Counted from the stretch's first letter, positions 24,285 to 37,084 are shown. The stretch: DNA of 64,000 nt from Oleiagrimonas sp963821885 (GCA_963821885.1 CAWGFN010000004.1:248001-312000); one strand, 5' to 3'. Notes: generated by a model from the sequence alone, not told the origin. Program-made: numbers and translations.

Positions 24285-24573
24285 ACACGCGCCGCGAACG
24301 ACAGGAGGATGCATCGCGCCTGCCGCTCGCGGCGCGCGTCGGCGCGGTGATGTGGCCGTCGTTCTTCGCCGCCGGCGTCGCGACCATGGTGTTCTTCGCC
24401 GTGATCGACCCCAACGAGCTGGCCACCATCAGCTGGCCCACCCTGCATGTCAGTCGCGAGATGGGCTACACCCTGGGCTTCTTCATGTTCTGGATCTGCA
24501 CCATGGCCTCGAGCCTGTTCACCTCGCTCCTGCTCAAGCCGCGCGGCGACGTGCCCGTCGACGGTGACGAGGC

Positions 24574-24577
<4 letters not shown>
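24281..24577 (+). CDS. Conserved membrane protein in cco operon
   Basis: A 98-residue protein with two helices (about 23-42 and 65-88, GYTLGFFMFWICTMASSLFT). It overlaps ccoP and ccoG by four bases each, so it is translationally coupled inside the oxidase operon. It is not one of the classic CcoNOQP/GHIS proteins and I know no biochemical role; the position suggests an oxidase assembly or stability factor. Confidence 0.75.
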
Positions 24578-25998
<1,421 letters not shown>

Positions 25999-26002
<4 letters not shown>

Positions 26003-26160
26003 AGACCCTGCCCTGGTACCGCGTCCCCGAAGTCTGGCTGATGATCTTCCTGGTCGGCTCGGCCGTCGCCGCCGGCCTCACCACCCTGGTGATCGCCGAG
26101 CGCCTGCCCGACGCCCACATCGTCAATGCCGATACCCAGGGCCACCTGCACGGCCACTGA
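25999..26160 (+). CDS. Very short FixH/CcoH-like protein
   Basis: A 53-residue single-pass protein: MKTLPWYRVPEVWLMIF begins a helix (about 12-33), followed by a short His-ended tail. Its place between ccoG and ccoI is where FixH/CcoH sits, and the WYRVPEVWL start resembles FixH, but typical FixH is about 150 residues and this lacks the periplasmic domain. ATGA overlap with ccoG and a one-base gap to ccoI show translational coupling. Confidence 0.7.
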
Positions 26161-26161
26161 G

Positions 26162-28583
26162 ATGTCGCGCACCTGCTTCCACTGCGGCGAGACGGTACCG
26201 CCCGACGGCACCCTGACGGTGCGCGCGGGCGGTGTCGACCAGCCGGTCTGCTGCCGCGGCTGCGAGGCCGCGGCGTCGTGGATCCAGGGCCTGGGCCTGG
26301 GCGACTACTATCGCCTGCGCACCACGTCCGCGGACCGCGCCGAACCGGCCGGCGACTTCAGCGCCTGGGACCGCCCGGCCATGACCCGCATGCATGTGCG
26401 CGTGCATTCGCCCGGCCGCGCCGAGGTGGTGGTGCTGGTGGACAACATGCGTTGCTCGGCCTGCGCCTGGCTGATCGAGCGTGCCCTCGGCAGCGAGGAT
26501 GGCGTGTGCGAAGTGGGCGTGAGCGCGCCGGCCCGACGCGTGCGGCTGGTCTTCGATCCGCGCGTGACGCCGCTGTCGAGCCTGCTCCAGTCGCTGGCCA
26601 AACTGGGCTACACGCCGCACCCGCTGGACATCGCCGCGCTCGACGCGCTGCGCCAGCGCGAAAGCCGCGACGCGCTCAAGCGCCTGGTGGTGGCCGGGCT
26701 GGGCACCATGCAGGCCATGATGTACGCCGTGGCCCTGTACGCCGGCCACTTCGACGGCATCGACCCGGCCACCCGCGACTTCTTCCGCTGGCTGGGCTTC
26801 CTGGTCGCCACGCCGGTGGTGATGTATTCGGCACGCCCGTTCTTCGCCGGCGCCTGGCGCGAACTGCGCACCCGGCAGCTGTCCATGGACACGCCGGTGG
26901 CGCTGGCGATCGGCCTGATCTACGCCGCCAGCCTGTTCGCCACCCTGACCCGCGGCGGCGAAATCTATTTCGATTCGGTCAGCATGTTCGTGCTGTTCCT
27001 GCTCGGCGCGCGCTACGTGGAGATGCGCGCGCGCCACCGCGCCGGCGACCTGGTGGACGCGCTGGCCCGGCTGCAGCCGGCGACCGCCGAACGCCTGCAT
27101 GGCGACGGCGACGCCACCGAGACGGTCGGCGTGCACGAACTGCAGCCCGGCGACCGCGTGCGCGTGGCCGCTGGCGCCAGCGTGCCGGCCGACGGCATCG
27201 TGCTGGACCGCGCCTGCCACGTCGACGAATCGCTGCTGACCGGCGAATCCACGCCGCGGTCGCGCCAGCCCGGCGACACGCTGATGGCCGGTACCCTGCT
27301 GCTGGACGGACCGGTGCGCCTGCGCGTGGCCCAGGTCGGCGCCGACACGGTGCTGGCCGGCATCGTGCGCATGGTCACCCGTGCCGCCAGCGACAAGCCG
27401 GCGCTGGCCCGCGCCGCCGACGCGCACGCGCGCCGCTTCGTCGGACGCACCCTCATCCTGACCGTGCTGACCGCCCTGGCCTGGGCCTGGTTCGACCCCA
27501 CACGCGCCTTCGGTGCCGCCATCTCGGTCCTGGTCATCAGTTGCCCGTGCGCGTTCGCCCTGGCCGTGCCGGCGGCACTCACCCGCGCCGTCGCGGTGCT
27601 GGCGCGGCATGGCGTGCTGGTGGTGGACGGCGATGCCCTCGAGCGCCTGGCCGGCGCCGACGTGGTGGTGTTCGACAAGACCGGCACGTTGACCGAACCG
27701 GCGCTCGACCCTGACCACTGCGAGGTGCATGCCGGCACCCTGGACCAGGCGCTGGCCGTGGTCGCCGCTCTGGAGCAATCGAGCACGCACCCGCTGGCCC
27801 GCGCCCTGCGTGCCGCCGCCGGGCAACTGGCGCTACCGGCCGTGGACCAGCGCCGGGATGTCGCCGGCCACGGGGTCGAGGGCGTGATCGACGGCGTCCG
27901 CTACCGGCTCGGGCGCGCGGACTGGACCGGCCACGACGGCGACGACCGCCTGCTGCTGACCGACGACAATGGCGTGGTCGCGCGCCTGGCCATGCACGAG
28001 AAGCCCCGCGACGATGCCGCCGAGACGCTGGCCGCCCTGCGTGCCTCCGGCGCGCACGTGGCCATGTTCAGCGGCGACAGCCGCCAGCGCGTGGCGCGCA
28101 TCGCCGCGGCGCTGGACATCGGGCATTGGCGCGCCGGCGCCAGCCCGGCCGACAAGCTGGCCTGGCTGCAGGCGATGCGCCGCGAGGGCCATGTCGTCGC
28201 CATGGTCGGCGACGGCATCAACGACGCGCCGGTCCTGGCCGGCGCCGACGTGGCCGTGGCGCTGGGCAGCGGCGCCGCCCTGGCGCAGGCCACCAGCGGC
28301 ATCCTGCTGGCCGGCGACCGCCTGGGCCAGCTGGTGCGCGCACGGCGCATCGCCGCGGCGATGCTGCGCGCCTCCCAGCAGAACATGCGCTGGGCGATCG
28401 GCTACAACCTGGCCGCGGTCCCGCTGGCGGCCCTGGGACTGGTGCCGCCGTGGCTGGCCGCCATCGGCATGTCCGCCAGCTCGCTGCTGGTGGTGCTCAA
28501 TGCACTGCGGATCGGCCGCGGCGAAGCGGACGCGGCACGTCGCGCCGATCATCGACCCGCAGCCACGCGAGGTGGCCGCGTGA
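26162..28583 (+). CDS. ccoI: Copper P-type ATPase CcoI (3' frameshift)
   Basis: P1B-ATPase that delivers copper out of the cytoplasm for cbb3 oxidase assembly (FixI/CopA2 type). The N-terminal cysteine-rich segment CCRGCEAAA and an HMA-like site MRCSACAWLIE precede the membrane motif SCPCAFALAVP, DKTGTLTEPA, TGES and GDGINDAPVL. Near 28535 the frame shifts: the ccoS frame takes over in the raw reading, but the alternative frame ends naturally (VAPIIDPQPREVAA) at TGA 28583, overlapping the ccoS GTG. About 806 residues, net +1. Confidence 0.93.
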
Positions 28584-28756
28584 ACATCATCCTGCTGCTG
28601 ATTCCGTTGAGCATGGTGTTGCTGGGCGCCGGCATCTGGGCGTTCTTCTGGGCCGTGAACCATGCGCAATTCGACGACCTGGACACCCCCGCCCTGATGC
28701 CGCTGCTCGACGATGAATCCGACACCGGTACCGTTGACGAGGACGCGCCGTCGTGA
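28580..28756 (+). CDS. ccoS: cbb3 oxidase maturation protein CcoS
   Basis: A 58-residue single-pass protein (IILLLIPLSMVLLGAGIWAFFWAV) with the typical FDDLDTPALMPLLDDE tail. Start at GTG 28580, overlapping the ccoI stop as GTGA. CcoS is needed for cofactor insertion into cbb3 oxidase in Rhodobacter. Confidence 0.9.
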   Translation: MNIILLLIPLSMVLLGAGIWAFFWAVNHAQFDDLDTPALMPLLDDESDTGTVDEDAPS

Positions 28757-29479
28757 CCGGCACCCTGAGCATCGCCGCCGCGGGGCTGCTGGGCCTGGCG
28801 GGATCCGGCCACTGCGTGCTGATGTGCGGCGGCATCTCGCATGCCCTGGGCATGGTCACCCAGCCGGGTGCGCGCGGCGGTCCGCGCCGCGGCCTGTTGC
28901 TGGGCTATCAACTGGGCCGCATCAGCGGCTATGCGCTGGCCGGCCTGTTGCTGGGCAGCCTGGGCGCGGTGTTGTACGGCGTGATGGAAAACGCCGCCTT
29001 GCGCATGGGCTTGCGCCTGCTGGTCGCGGCGGCTTTCATCGCGGTCGCCATCGGCCTGTGGACCGGACGCGGCCTGGTCGAGCGATTCGCCGGGACGCGC
29101 CTGTGGTCGCGGCTTGGCGCCACGCATGCGCCGGCTGCTGCCGGTCGACTCCTGGCCCAAGGCCTGGCTGTTCGGCCTGGTGTGGGGCTGGATGCCCTGC
29201 GGCTTCGTCTACACCGTGTTGCTGCTGGCCTGGACCAGCATGAGCCCGTGGAGCAGCGCGGCCGTGATGACGGCCTTCGGCCTGGGCACGATGCCGGCGA
29301 TGCTCGGCGTCTCGCTGGGCAGCGCCACGTTGACGAAAGTGGCCGGCGCCCGGATGCGGCGCGGCGCGGCCGTGTTGATGCTGGTGTTGGCGATACTGAC
29401 CGTGGCCGGGCCGTGGCTGGCCCCGCTCGGCATGCCCGAGGCCCTGCTGCCCTTCGACTGCGCGGCCCGTCCGGCCTGA
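28753..29479 (+). CDS. TauE/SafE-DsbD_2 family membrane protein (frameshifted)
   Basis: A six-helix membrane protein. The conserved GSGHCVLMCGGISHAL motif (cysteines in helix 1) and WGWMPCGFVYTVLLLAW (mid-protein) identify the DsbD_2 / sulfite-exporter-like family often next to ccoIS. A single extra T near 29114 breaks the frame; the parts join as LAPRMRRLLPVDSWPKAWLFG. Intact length is about 241 residues, net +1. GTG start overlapping the ccoS stop. A role in copper or thiol handling for oxidase assembly is inferred from context. Confidence 0.85.
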
Positions 29480-29482
29480 GGC

Positions 29483-30242
29483 TCAGGACGGCTTCGAGCG
29501 CGCCGCGGCCGTCGTCCTCGCCACCCTCGGCGAGCGCATTCAGCGCATCCATGTCCACGATGCGCACGATGCGGCGCTCGACCTCGAGCACGCCCATGGC
29601 CTGGAAGCGGCTCATCAGGCGGCTGACCGTCTCGATCACCAGGCCCAGGTAATTGGCGATGTCCTGGCGCGACATGCTGAGGTTGAGCTCCATCGGATCC
29701 AGCCCCAGCCGGCGACGGCGATCGGACAGGCTGCGCAGGAAGATCGCCAGCCGCGACGGCGACTGGCGGCGACCCATCATCACCATGTGGTCCTGTTCGC
29801 GGCCGAACTCGGCACTCATGACGCGGTACAGCTGCTGCTGCAGCTCGGGCAGGTCCACCGCCACCCGCGAGAGTTCGTTGAACGGCACCTCGCAGACGCT
29901 GGCCCGCTCCAGCGCCTCGGCGCTGCAGCGGTGCACCTCCGACGGCAGCGCATCCAGGCCCAGCAGCTCGCCGGGCAGGTGGAAGCCCAGCACCTGGCTT
30001 TCACCATCGGCCATCTGGACGAAGGTCTTGAAGGAACCGGCGCGCACCACGTAGAGCTTGCCCGGCCCACCCCCGGCGTGGAACAGCGAGGCGCCGCGAT
30101 CGACCGGCTTGCGCTGCTGCACCAGCCGGTCCAGCTGCGCCAGTCCGGCCGAGCCGATCGACGCAGGCAGGCACAGCTGCGCCAGCGCGCACGATGCACA
30201 CGACTTGCGCAGGGCGTTCACATCGAGGGGAATCGTGGACAT
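29483..30242 (-). CDS. fnr: FNR-type oxygen-sensing regulator (3' frameshift)
   Basis: Cyclic-AMP-receptor-fold activator with an oxygen-labile 4Fe-4S cluster. Cys15, Cys18 and Cys24 (CASCALAQLC) and Cys117 (ASVCEVPF) match FNR Cys20/23/29/122. The HTH reads SRQDIANYLGLVIETVSRLMSRF, recognition residues ETVSR as in FNR. Start at MSTIPLD (30242), nine bases after GGGAG. The raw frame overruns about 550 bases antisense to the neighbouring gene; with a one-base correction near 29507 it ends ARSKPS at 29483, three bases from the convergent gene. It probably activates the ccoN promoter box. Confidence 0.93.
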
Positions 30243-30450
30243 CCCGTGCATCTCCCTGGGTGGATGATCCATGGCAGCTGATCACCGTACGCCGCCAGGC
30301 CCGGTGCGGCAACCCGGATGTTCGGTCGATTGCCGGCCGTTCGGCATCAATCCGCGTGCATACTGGAAACTTCGCGCCGGCCACACAAGAATAACGTCAT
30401 GAGCGAAGCCCACGGGCCGACTGCGACACCATGTAAGCCAATGCGCCTGC

Positions 30451-30966
30451 GTGGATGGCGGCGACCCCTTCCGCACGCGCGATGGCGCGATGCTGTGCTT
30501 TCGGCCTATCCAGTCCGGTGACAGTGCCGCCATGCTGCGCCTGTTCCACCGGCTCTCGCCCGACGAAATCCGCATGCGCTTCCAGTACGCGCTGCATGAC
30601 CTGACCACATCGGCCGCCGACCGCCTGTGCGCCATCGACACCACGCGCGAGGCCGCCTTCGTGCTGATGGACCCGGCCACGGATCCCACCGAGATGCGCG
30701 GCGTGGGGCGCATCTACATCGACCGGGAGGGCGAAACCGCCGAGTTCGCGGTGCTGGTCGAACGCGGCTGGAGCGGTCGCGGGCTGGGCGCGCACCTGAT
30801 CGGCCACCTGGTCGCCGAATGCCGCCGGCGCGACCTGCGTTCGCTGTACGGGCAGGTCCTGGTGGAAAACCGCCCGATGCTCGACCTGTGCCGCGACCTC
30901 GGCTTCCGCCGTCGCCTGATGCCCGACGAGCCGGGCACCGCCATCATCACCCTGCAGCTGGACTGA
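30451..30966 (+). CDS. GNAT family N-acetyltransferase
   Basis: A 171-residue acetyltransferase. The acetyl-CoA loop is seen in RGWSGRGLGAHLIGHLV, and the C-terminal NRPMLDLCRDLGF is typical. The LFHRLSPDEIRMRF segment resembles the GNAT domain of protein lysine acetyltransferase Pat, but without the large acyl-CoA synthetase-like part. The GTG start at 30451 lacks a good Shine-Dalgarno; ATG 30489 is an alternative, and an upstream ATG in another frame (30399) leaves open a further 5' frameshift. Confidence 0.8.
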   Translation: MDGGDPFRTRDGAMLCFRPIQSGDSAAMLRLFHRLSPDEIRMRFQYALHDLTTSAADRLCAIDTTREAAFVLMDPATDPTEMRGVGRIYIDREGETAEFAVLVERGWSGRGLGAHLIGHLVAECRRRDLRSLYGQVLVENRPMLDLCRDLGFRRRLMPDEPGTAIITLQLD

Positions 30967-31029
30967 GCCGGACCCGACGGCACGCTACAATGGCGGCTTT
31001 TCCGTCCCCGTCGAGCGCCCCCGCCCTCC

Positions 31030-34000
31030 ATGTCCACCAGCCCTGATCCAGCCGCCCCTGCCGACCACGCCCAAGCAGCGCCGCTTCTGGCGCGCGCCCG
31101 ACGGCGCGGCCATGGCGCTGGCCGTGGTCTCGGCGGCCCGCGCGCACCCGGGCCTGGTGGTGGTGGCGGTGCGCGACAACCTGCGCGCGCACCAGCTGGA
31201 GCAGGAACTGGCGGTGTTCGCCGGCGATCTGCCGGTGCTGCACTTCCCGGACTGGGAAACCCTGCCCTACGACCTGTTCAGCCCGCACCCGGAAATCGTC
31301 TCGCGGCGCATCGCCACGCTCTATCGCCTGCCCAGCGTGAACCGCGGCGTGCTGGTGGTGCCGGTGTCCACGCTGATGCAGCGGCTGGCGCCGCGCAGCT
31401 ACGTGGCCGGCAGCGGCCTGGCCATCCGCGTCGGCCAGGTCATGCGCATCGCCGACGAGCAGCAGCGCATGGAAGCGGCCGGCTACCGCCACGTGCCGCA
31501 GGTCGGCGATCCGGGCGAATTCGCGGTGCGCGGCGCGCTGATCGACATCTTCCCGATGGGCGCGGCCGAGCCGTATCGCATCGAGCTGTTCGACGAAGAG
31601 ATCGAGTCGATACGCAGCTTCGATCCGGAGACCCAGCTGTCGGCGCACAAGGTCGAGTCGGTCGAGCTGCTGCCGGCGCGCGAGTTCCCGCTGACCGAAC
31701 ACGCCACGCGCGATTTCCGCAACCGCCTGCGCGAGCGCTTCCCGATCGACGTGCGACGGTGCCCGGTCTACCAGGACATCAAGCAGGGCGTGGCGCCCGG
31801 TGGCATCGAGTACTACCTGCCGCTGTTCTTCGAGACCACCGAGACCCTGTTCGACTACCTCGCCGACGACGCCATGTTCGTGCTCGGCGAGGGCGCCATG
31901 GCGGCGGCCGATGCCTTCTGGGCGCAGATCGGCCAGCGCCACGAGCAGCGCGCGCACGACATCGAGCGCCCGATCCTGGCGCCGTCCGACCTGTACCTGC
32001 CGCCCGACCCGCTGCGCGAGCGCCTCAATGGCGTGCTGCGCGTGGAGCTGGTCGAGGCCGGCCATGAGCATGCCCGCGACCTGGGTACCCAGCCCGCCCC
32101 CTCGCTGCCGCTGAACATGCGTGGCGAGGAACCCGGCGAGGGCCTGAAACGCTTCCTCGGCGCCTATCCCGGCCGCGTGCTGATCGCCACCGATTCGGCC
32201 GGCCGCCGCGAGGCGCTGTACGACCAGCTGGGCGCGCTCGACATGCACCCCCAGCCGGTCCACGACTGGCACGCCTTCATCGCGGGCACCGGGAACGATG
32301 CCCCCAGGCTGGCGATCACGGTGGCCGAGCTGGAACAGGGCTTCGCGCTGGACGACCCGCCGCTGACGGTGCTGACCGAGCGCGAGCTGCTGGGCGAGCG
32401 GGTGCGCCAGGAGCGCCGCGGGCGCCGCACCAGCGCGCGCGACCCCGACACCATCATCCGCGACCTCACCGAGCTGGAGATCGGCTCGCCCATCGTGCAC
32501 CTGGACCATGGCGTCGGCCGTTACCGCGGGCTGACCTCGCTGGACGTCGGCGACACCCCGGCCGAGTTCCTGGTCATCGAGTACGCCAAGCAGGCCAAGC
32601 TCTACGTGCCGGTCGCGCAGCTGGGCCTGGTCAGCCGCTACACCGGCACCGCGCCGGAGCTCGCGCCCCTGCATTCGCTGGGCGGGGATGCCTGGGAGAA
32701 GGCGCGCAAGAAGGCCGCCGAGAAGGTCCGCGACGTGGCCGCCGAGCTGCTGGCCATCTATGCCCAGCGCGAGGCGCGCCAGGGCGCCGCGCTGCCCATC
32801 GATCGCGTCATGTACGCCAGTTTCGCCGCCGGCTTCCCGTTCGAGGAGACGCCCGACCAGCGTCAGGCCATCGAGGCGGTGCTCGGCGACCTGGCCGCGC
32901 CCAGGCCCATGGATCGCGTGGTCTGCGGCGACGTCGGCTTCGGCAAGACCGAGGTGGCGCTTCGCGCGGCCTTCGTCACCGCCGCCGCTGGCCGTCAGGT
33001 GGCGGTCCTGGTGCCCACCACCCTGCTCGCCCAGCAGCACTACCAGAACTTCGCCGACCGCTTCGCCGACTGGCCGATGCGGGTGGAGGTGCTGTCGCGC
33101 TTCCGTGCGAAGAAGGACGTCGATGCCGCGCTGCAGGGCATCGCCGACGGCAAGGTCGACATCATCATCGGCACCCACAAGCTGCTGCAGAACGACGTCA
33201 AGTTCAAGGATCTCGGCCTGGTCATCGTCGACGAGGAACAACGCTTCGGCGTGCGCCAGAAGGAAGCACTGAAGAAGCTGCGCGCCGAGGTCGACCTGCT
33301 GACCCTGACCGCCACGCCGATCCCGCGCACGCTGAACATGTCCATGAACGGCCTGCGCGACCTGTCCATCATCGCCACCCCGCCGGCGCATCGCATGGCG
33401 GTCAAGACCCTGATCAGCGAGTACGACACCGCGCTGGTGCGCGAGGCGATCCAGCGCGAGCTGGCGCGCGGCGGGCAGATCTATTACCTGCACAACAACG
33501 TCGAGTCGATCGAGCGCGTGGCGCGCGAGCTGGAGGCGCTGATGCCGGATGCGCGCGTGCGCATCGCCCACGGCCAGATGCCCGAACGCGAGCTGGAACA
33601 GGTGATGCTGGACTTCCACCGCCAGCGCTTCCACGTGCTGGTGTGCACCACCATCATCGAGACCGGCATCGACATCCCCACCGCCAACACCATCGTCATC
33701 GACCGCGCCGACCGCTTCGGCCTGGCCCAGCTGCACCAGCTGCGCGGCCGCGTGGGCCGCTCGCACCACCGCGCCTACGCCTACCTGATCGTGCCCGACC
33801 GCAAGGCCATCAGCGCCGACGCGCAAAAGCGCCTGGAGGCGCTGGCCTCTCTGGAGGAGCTGGGCGCCGGCTTCACCCTGGCCACCCACGACCTGGAGAT
33901 CCGCGGCGCCGGCGAACTGCTCGGCGACGAGCAGTCCGGACAGATCCAGCAGATCGGCTTCGGCCTGTACACCGAGCTGCTGGAGCGCGCGGTCAAGGCG

Positions 34001-34492
34001 CTGCGCAGCGGCAAGGTGCCCGACTTCGACCTGACCTCCGACCACGAGACCGAGGTCGAGCTGCATCTGCCGGCGCTGATCCCCGACGACTACCTGCCCG
34101 ACGTGCACACCCGCCTGACGCTGTACAAGCGCATCGCCAGCGCGCGCGACGCCGACGCCCTGCGCGAGCTGCAGGTGGAGATGGTCGACCGCTTCGGCCT
34201 GCTGCCCGAGCCGGTCAAGCAGCTGTTCAACGTCACCGCCCTGAAGCTGCGCGCCACGCCCATGGGTATCCGCAAGCTGGAGTTCGGCCCCGCTGGCGGC
34301 CGCGTGCTGTTCCGCGAGAAGCCGGACATCGACCCGATGGCGATCCTCCGGCTGATCCAGGGCCAGCCGCGGGTGTACAAGCTGGACGGCCAGGACAAGC
34401 TGCGCGTGATGCTGGAACTGCCCGGCGCCGCCGAACGCCTGCGCACCGCCAACGAATTGCTCGACACGCTGAGCGGCCGCAAGGCGACCTGA
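31030..34492 (+). CDS. mfd: Transcription-repair coupling factor
   Basis: ATP-dependent translocase that removes stalled RNA polymerase and recruits UvrA. It has a UvrB-like N-terminal region (HFPDWETLPYD), a RecG-like motor with Walker A GDVGFGKTEVALRAA and the DEEQRFG box, and a C-terminal TRCF domain. The open frame begins only at ATG 31112, but in-frame homologous sequence (TTPKQRRFWRAPDGAA) continues upstream. ATG 31030 in another frame would give about 1153 residues, the normal length, if a +1 insertion lies near 31035-31045. I therefore place the start at 31030; the 31112 start would remove about 28 residues. Confidence 0.95.
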
Positions 34493-34573
34493 GAAGCCCG
34501 GGACCGCAGGTACTTGCACTGCGCGACCCGAGCGCGCAGGGTGAATGCACATACGCACCACGCCGAGGTTGCC

Positions 34574-35128
34574 ATGCGTCGCGCACGTCTGCTCGCGATC
34601 CTGTGCTTGACCGCCGTCTCCACGACGACCCTTGCCGTTGCGGCAACGACGCCATGGTCTGCCGCCGAAGATGCCGCCATCGGCAAGACCTGCACCGCGC
34701 CGGTATTCCGCCAGTTCGATTTCTGGCTCGGCCGCTGGACCGTCACCAACCCGAAGGGCGTCGTGGTCGGCCACAGCCGCATCACGCGCATCTCTCAAGG
34801 CTGCGCCATGCACGAGCGTTGGCTGGGCCGCAGGTCCACCGGCAACAGCATCAACTACTACGACCACCACACCCGCCAGTGGCATCAGGACTGGGTCGGC
34901 GGCGGCGGTCAGGTGCTGCACCTGCACGGCAATCTCGAAGGCACGTCGATGGTGCTGAAAGGCAACCGCAGGGACAAGCAGGGCCATGTGCTCGACCGCA
35001 TCACCTGGACGCCCTTGTCCAACCATCGAGTCCGCCAGCACTGGCAGATCTCGCGGGATGCGGGAAAGACCTGGAAAACCCTTTTCCTGGGTACCTACAG
35101 CCCCGACCCGGCACCACCTGGGCACTGA
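34574..35128 (+). CDS. Secreted DUF1579-like protein
   Basis: A 184-residue protein with a signal peptide (residues 1-23, LLAILCLTAVSTTTLAVA). The body FRQFDFWLGRWTVTNPKG opens a lipocalin-like domain found in DUF1579-type proteins. No function is known for the group. The ATG at 34574 is preferred to upstream open-frame codons because it precedes the signal peptide immediately. Between mfd and the M4 peptidase gene; probably its own unit. Confidence 0.75.
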   Translation: MRRARLLAILCLTAVSTTTLAVAATTPWSAAEDAAIGKTCTAPVFRQFDFWLGRWTVTNPKGVVVGHSRITRISQGCAMHERWLGRRSTGNSINYYDHHTRQWHQDWVGGGGQVLHLHGNLEGTSMVLKGNRRDKQGHVLDRITWTPLSNHRVRQHWQISRDAGKTWKTLFLGTYSPDPAPPGH

Positions 35129-35429
35129 CCTTTCGCCCCGCAAGGCACTTCACCGGACCTGCCATGAGGATTTCGGCACCCGGTGGCGCGCGCCTGTGCC
35201 AGCCTCGGCACTGCCCCGGCGCATGTAACGCAAGGCACTGAAAGATAAAAAATAATCCCCAGCCTGAATAGCTGCATCGCAGCGTGCGTGCGAGGGGCCG
35301 GGCGTGTCATGTTCGAGGCGTCCGCATCGCCCGGCGCCAGGGAAACGCCGGTACGGCGACGGACGTCGCAGCGGCCACATCGGGAAAGGGGGGTGGCCGC
35401 TTGTTATGAATCGGGGAGGAGTTCCATCC
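35129..35429. other. Long leader region before the M4 peptidase gene
   Basis: These 301 bases contain no supported gene. An AT-rich patch (AAAGATAAAAAATAATCC, about 35241-35258) stands out in otherwise GC-rich DNA and could be a promoter or UP-element. A GGGGAGGAG Shine-Dalgarno ends the segment. Confidence 0.35.
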
Positions 35430-37004
35430 ATGTTGCAGAAGAAGATCGTCTGCGCCGTTCTCGGCGTGGTGGGGGGCATCGGTGTGTCAACGGCAAGCGT
35501 TGCGGCGCAGCGCGTGCACGTGGGGCATCTGGGCCAGGTCAATGAAATTGCTCTGGTGCGTGGCATCGGACTGGACGGCAATGCATCGCTGCGCGCCGAG
35601 CAGCGCTCGCGCACGGTCGTGGGCACGATCAAGACGCGCGAGCAGCAGATGTTCCGCGGCGTGCCGGTATACGGCCGCAGCGTGGTCATCGAGCGGAATG
35701 CGAAGGGCGCCGTGCTGAGCGTGGATGGCCGCGTCGAGCGTGGCCTGTCGCCGCGCCTGGCCACCATGCATGCCGCGCTCAAGCCCGGTGATGCCATCGA
35801 GGTTCTGCGCAACCACGCCGGCCTGCTGCCCATGGGCATCGGCATCCACGGCGTGACCCGCGCGGACCTGCGCAACGCCAAGACGCAGCTGTTCGTCTAC
35901 GCGCAGGGCAAGCAGCCGCGCATGGCCTACCTGACGTCGTTCTACAACGACACCACCGGCACGCCGATGCGCCCGACAGCGCTGGTCGACGCCAACAGCG
36001 GCAAGGTCATCGCCAGCTGGGACGGCCTGACCACCAAGGGCAAGCCGGGCGGCGGCCACGGCGGTGGCGGTGGCGGTGGCACGACGACGCCGACCACGGC
36101 GACCGGTCCGGGTGGCAACCAGAAGACCGGCCAGTACTTCTACGGCAGTGATTACGCGGCGCTGCAGGTGCAGCAATCGGGAAGCACCTGCTCGATGAAG
36201 AATCCCAACGTCGAGACCTACGACCTGGGCCAGAGCCGCAATCGTGCCTCGCTGTGGACCTTCGCCTGTTCGTACAGCGATGGGGACGGCATCAATGGCG
36301 CCTTCTCGCCGATCAACGACGCGCACCACTTCGGTGGCGTGGTCCATGACATGTACACCGCCTGGTTCGGCGCACCGCCGCTCAACCAGGTGCTGAAGAT
36401 GTACGTGCACTACAGCCGCAACTACGAGAATGCCTACTGGGACGGCACCGAGATGGTGTTCGGCGATGGCGCCAGCTATTTCTATCCGCTGGTGTCGCTG
36501 GACGTGACCAGCCATGAAATCAGCCACGGCTTCACCGAGCAGCACTCCAACCTGGCCTACTCGGGCCAGTCCGGTGGCATGAACGAGGCCTTCTCGGACA
36601 TGGCCGGCGAGGCCGCCGAGTACTTCGACCGCGGAAGCAACGACTTCCAGGTCGGTGCCGACATCGTCAAGCCGGGCACCAGCCTGGGCAACGCGCTGCG
36701 CTTCATGTGCACGCCGAGCCAGGACGGCGCCTCCATCGACAATGCCTCGCAGTACTACAGCGGCCTGGACGTGCATTACTCCAGCGGCGTGTACAACAAG
36801 GCCTTCTGCACCCTGGCCAAGACCGGCGGCTGGAACACGCGCAAGGCCTTCGAGGTCTTCCGCCAGGCCAACGCCATGTACTGGACGTCCACGGCGACCT
36901 TCGACAGCGGCGCCTGTGGCGTCGAGAACGCGGCCGATGACTATGGCTACAGCCGCAGCGACGTCGCCGCGGCGTTCGCTGCCGTTGGCGTGACCTGTCA
37001 GTAA
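35430..37004 (+). CDS. Secreted M4 (thermolysin-family) metallopeptidase
   Basis: A 524-residue extracellular zinc endopeptidase made as a pre-pro-enzyme. Signal peptide about 1-27; FTP/PepSY-type propeptide about 30-200; a glycine/threonine-rich linker at 206-225 (GGGHGGGGGGGTTT); catalytic domain from about 235. Zinc site H362-E-I-S-H366 with third ligand Glu386 (GGMNEAFSDM) and catalytic-His region DVHYSSGVYNKAF. Two or more cysteine pairs suggest disulfides. Start chosen at the ATG with a strong Shine-Dalgarno. Likely a nutrient-scavenging or predatory protease typical of Lysobacter-like bacteria. Confidence 0.95.
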   Translation: MLQKKIVCAVLGVVGGIGVSTASVAAQRVHVGHLGQVNEIALVRGIGLDGNASLRAEQRSRTVVGTIKTREQQMFRGVPVYGRSVVIERNAKGAVLSVDGRVERGLSPRLATMHAALKPGDAIEVLRNHAGLLPMGIGIHGVTRADLRNAKTQLFVYAQGKQPRMAYLTSFYNDTTGTPMRPTALVDANSGKVIASWDGLTTKGKPGGGHGGGGGGGTTTPTTATGPGGNQKTGQYFYGSDYAALQVQQSGSTCSMKNPNVETYDLGQSRNRASLWTFACSYSDGDGINGAFSPINDAHHFGGVVHDMYTAWFGAPPLNQVLKMYVHYSRNYENAYWDGTEMVFGDGASYFYPLVSLDVTSHEISHGFTEQHSNLAYSGQSGGMNEAFSDMAGEAAEYFDRGSNDFQVGADIVKPGTSLGNALRFMCTPSQDGASIDNASQYYSGLDVHYSSGVYNKAFCTLAKTGGWNTRKAFEVFRQANAMYWTSTATFDSGACGVENAADDYGYSRSDVAAAFAAVGVTCQ

Positions 37005-37024
37005 GCGCGGGACCATGCAGCACG

Positions 37025-37052
37025 AAAAGGGCCGGCATCTGCCGGCCCTTTT
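37025..37052. terminator. Bidirectional intrinsic terminator
   Basis: AAAAGGGCCGGCATCTGCCGGCCCTTTT is summarised as an 11-base A/T-flanked GGGCCGGC/GCCGGCCC stem with a short loop and T-runs on both strands. It serves the M4 peptidase gene and the convergent HEAT-like gene. Confidence 0.92.
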
Positions 37053-37084
37053 CATGTCCGCGACGATCACCGGCGGTTATCGAC

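Noticed and set aside
26162..28756. A natural CcoI-CcoS fusion protein
   Set aside because: The neighbouring frame gives a better-coded C-terminus with a TGA overlapping a GTG start of ccoS, the same coupling seen at every other junction of the operon.
28929..29482. A long C-terminal extension of Fnr overlapping the TauE gene
   Set aside because: The extension is Arg/Pro-rich shadow sequence; an alternative frame ends three bases before the convergent stop, as expected for a normal gene pair.
30947..35143. A 1398-codon open frame on the minus strand
   Set aside because: It lies antisense to mfd and a secreted protein gene; no domain is recognisable and mfd is unmistakable.
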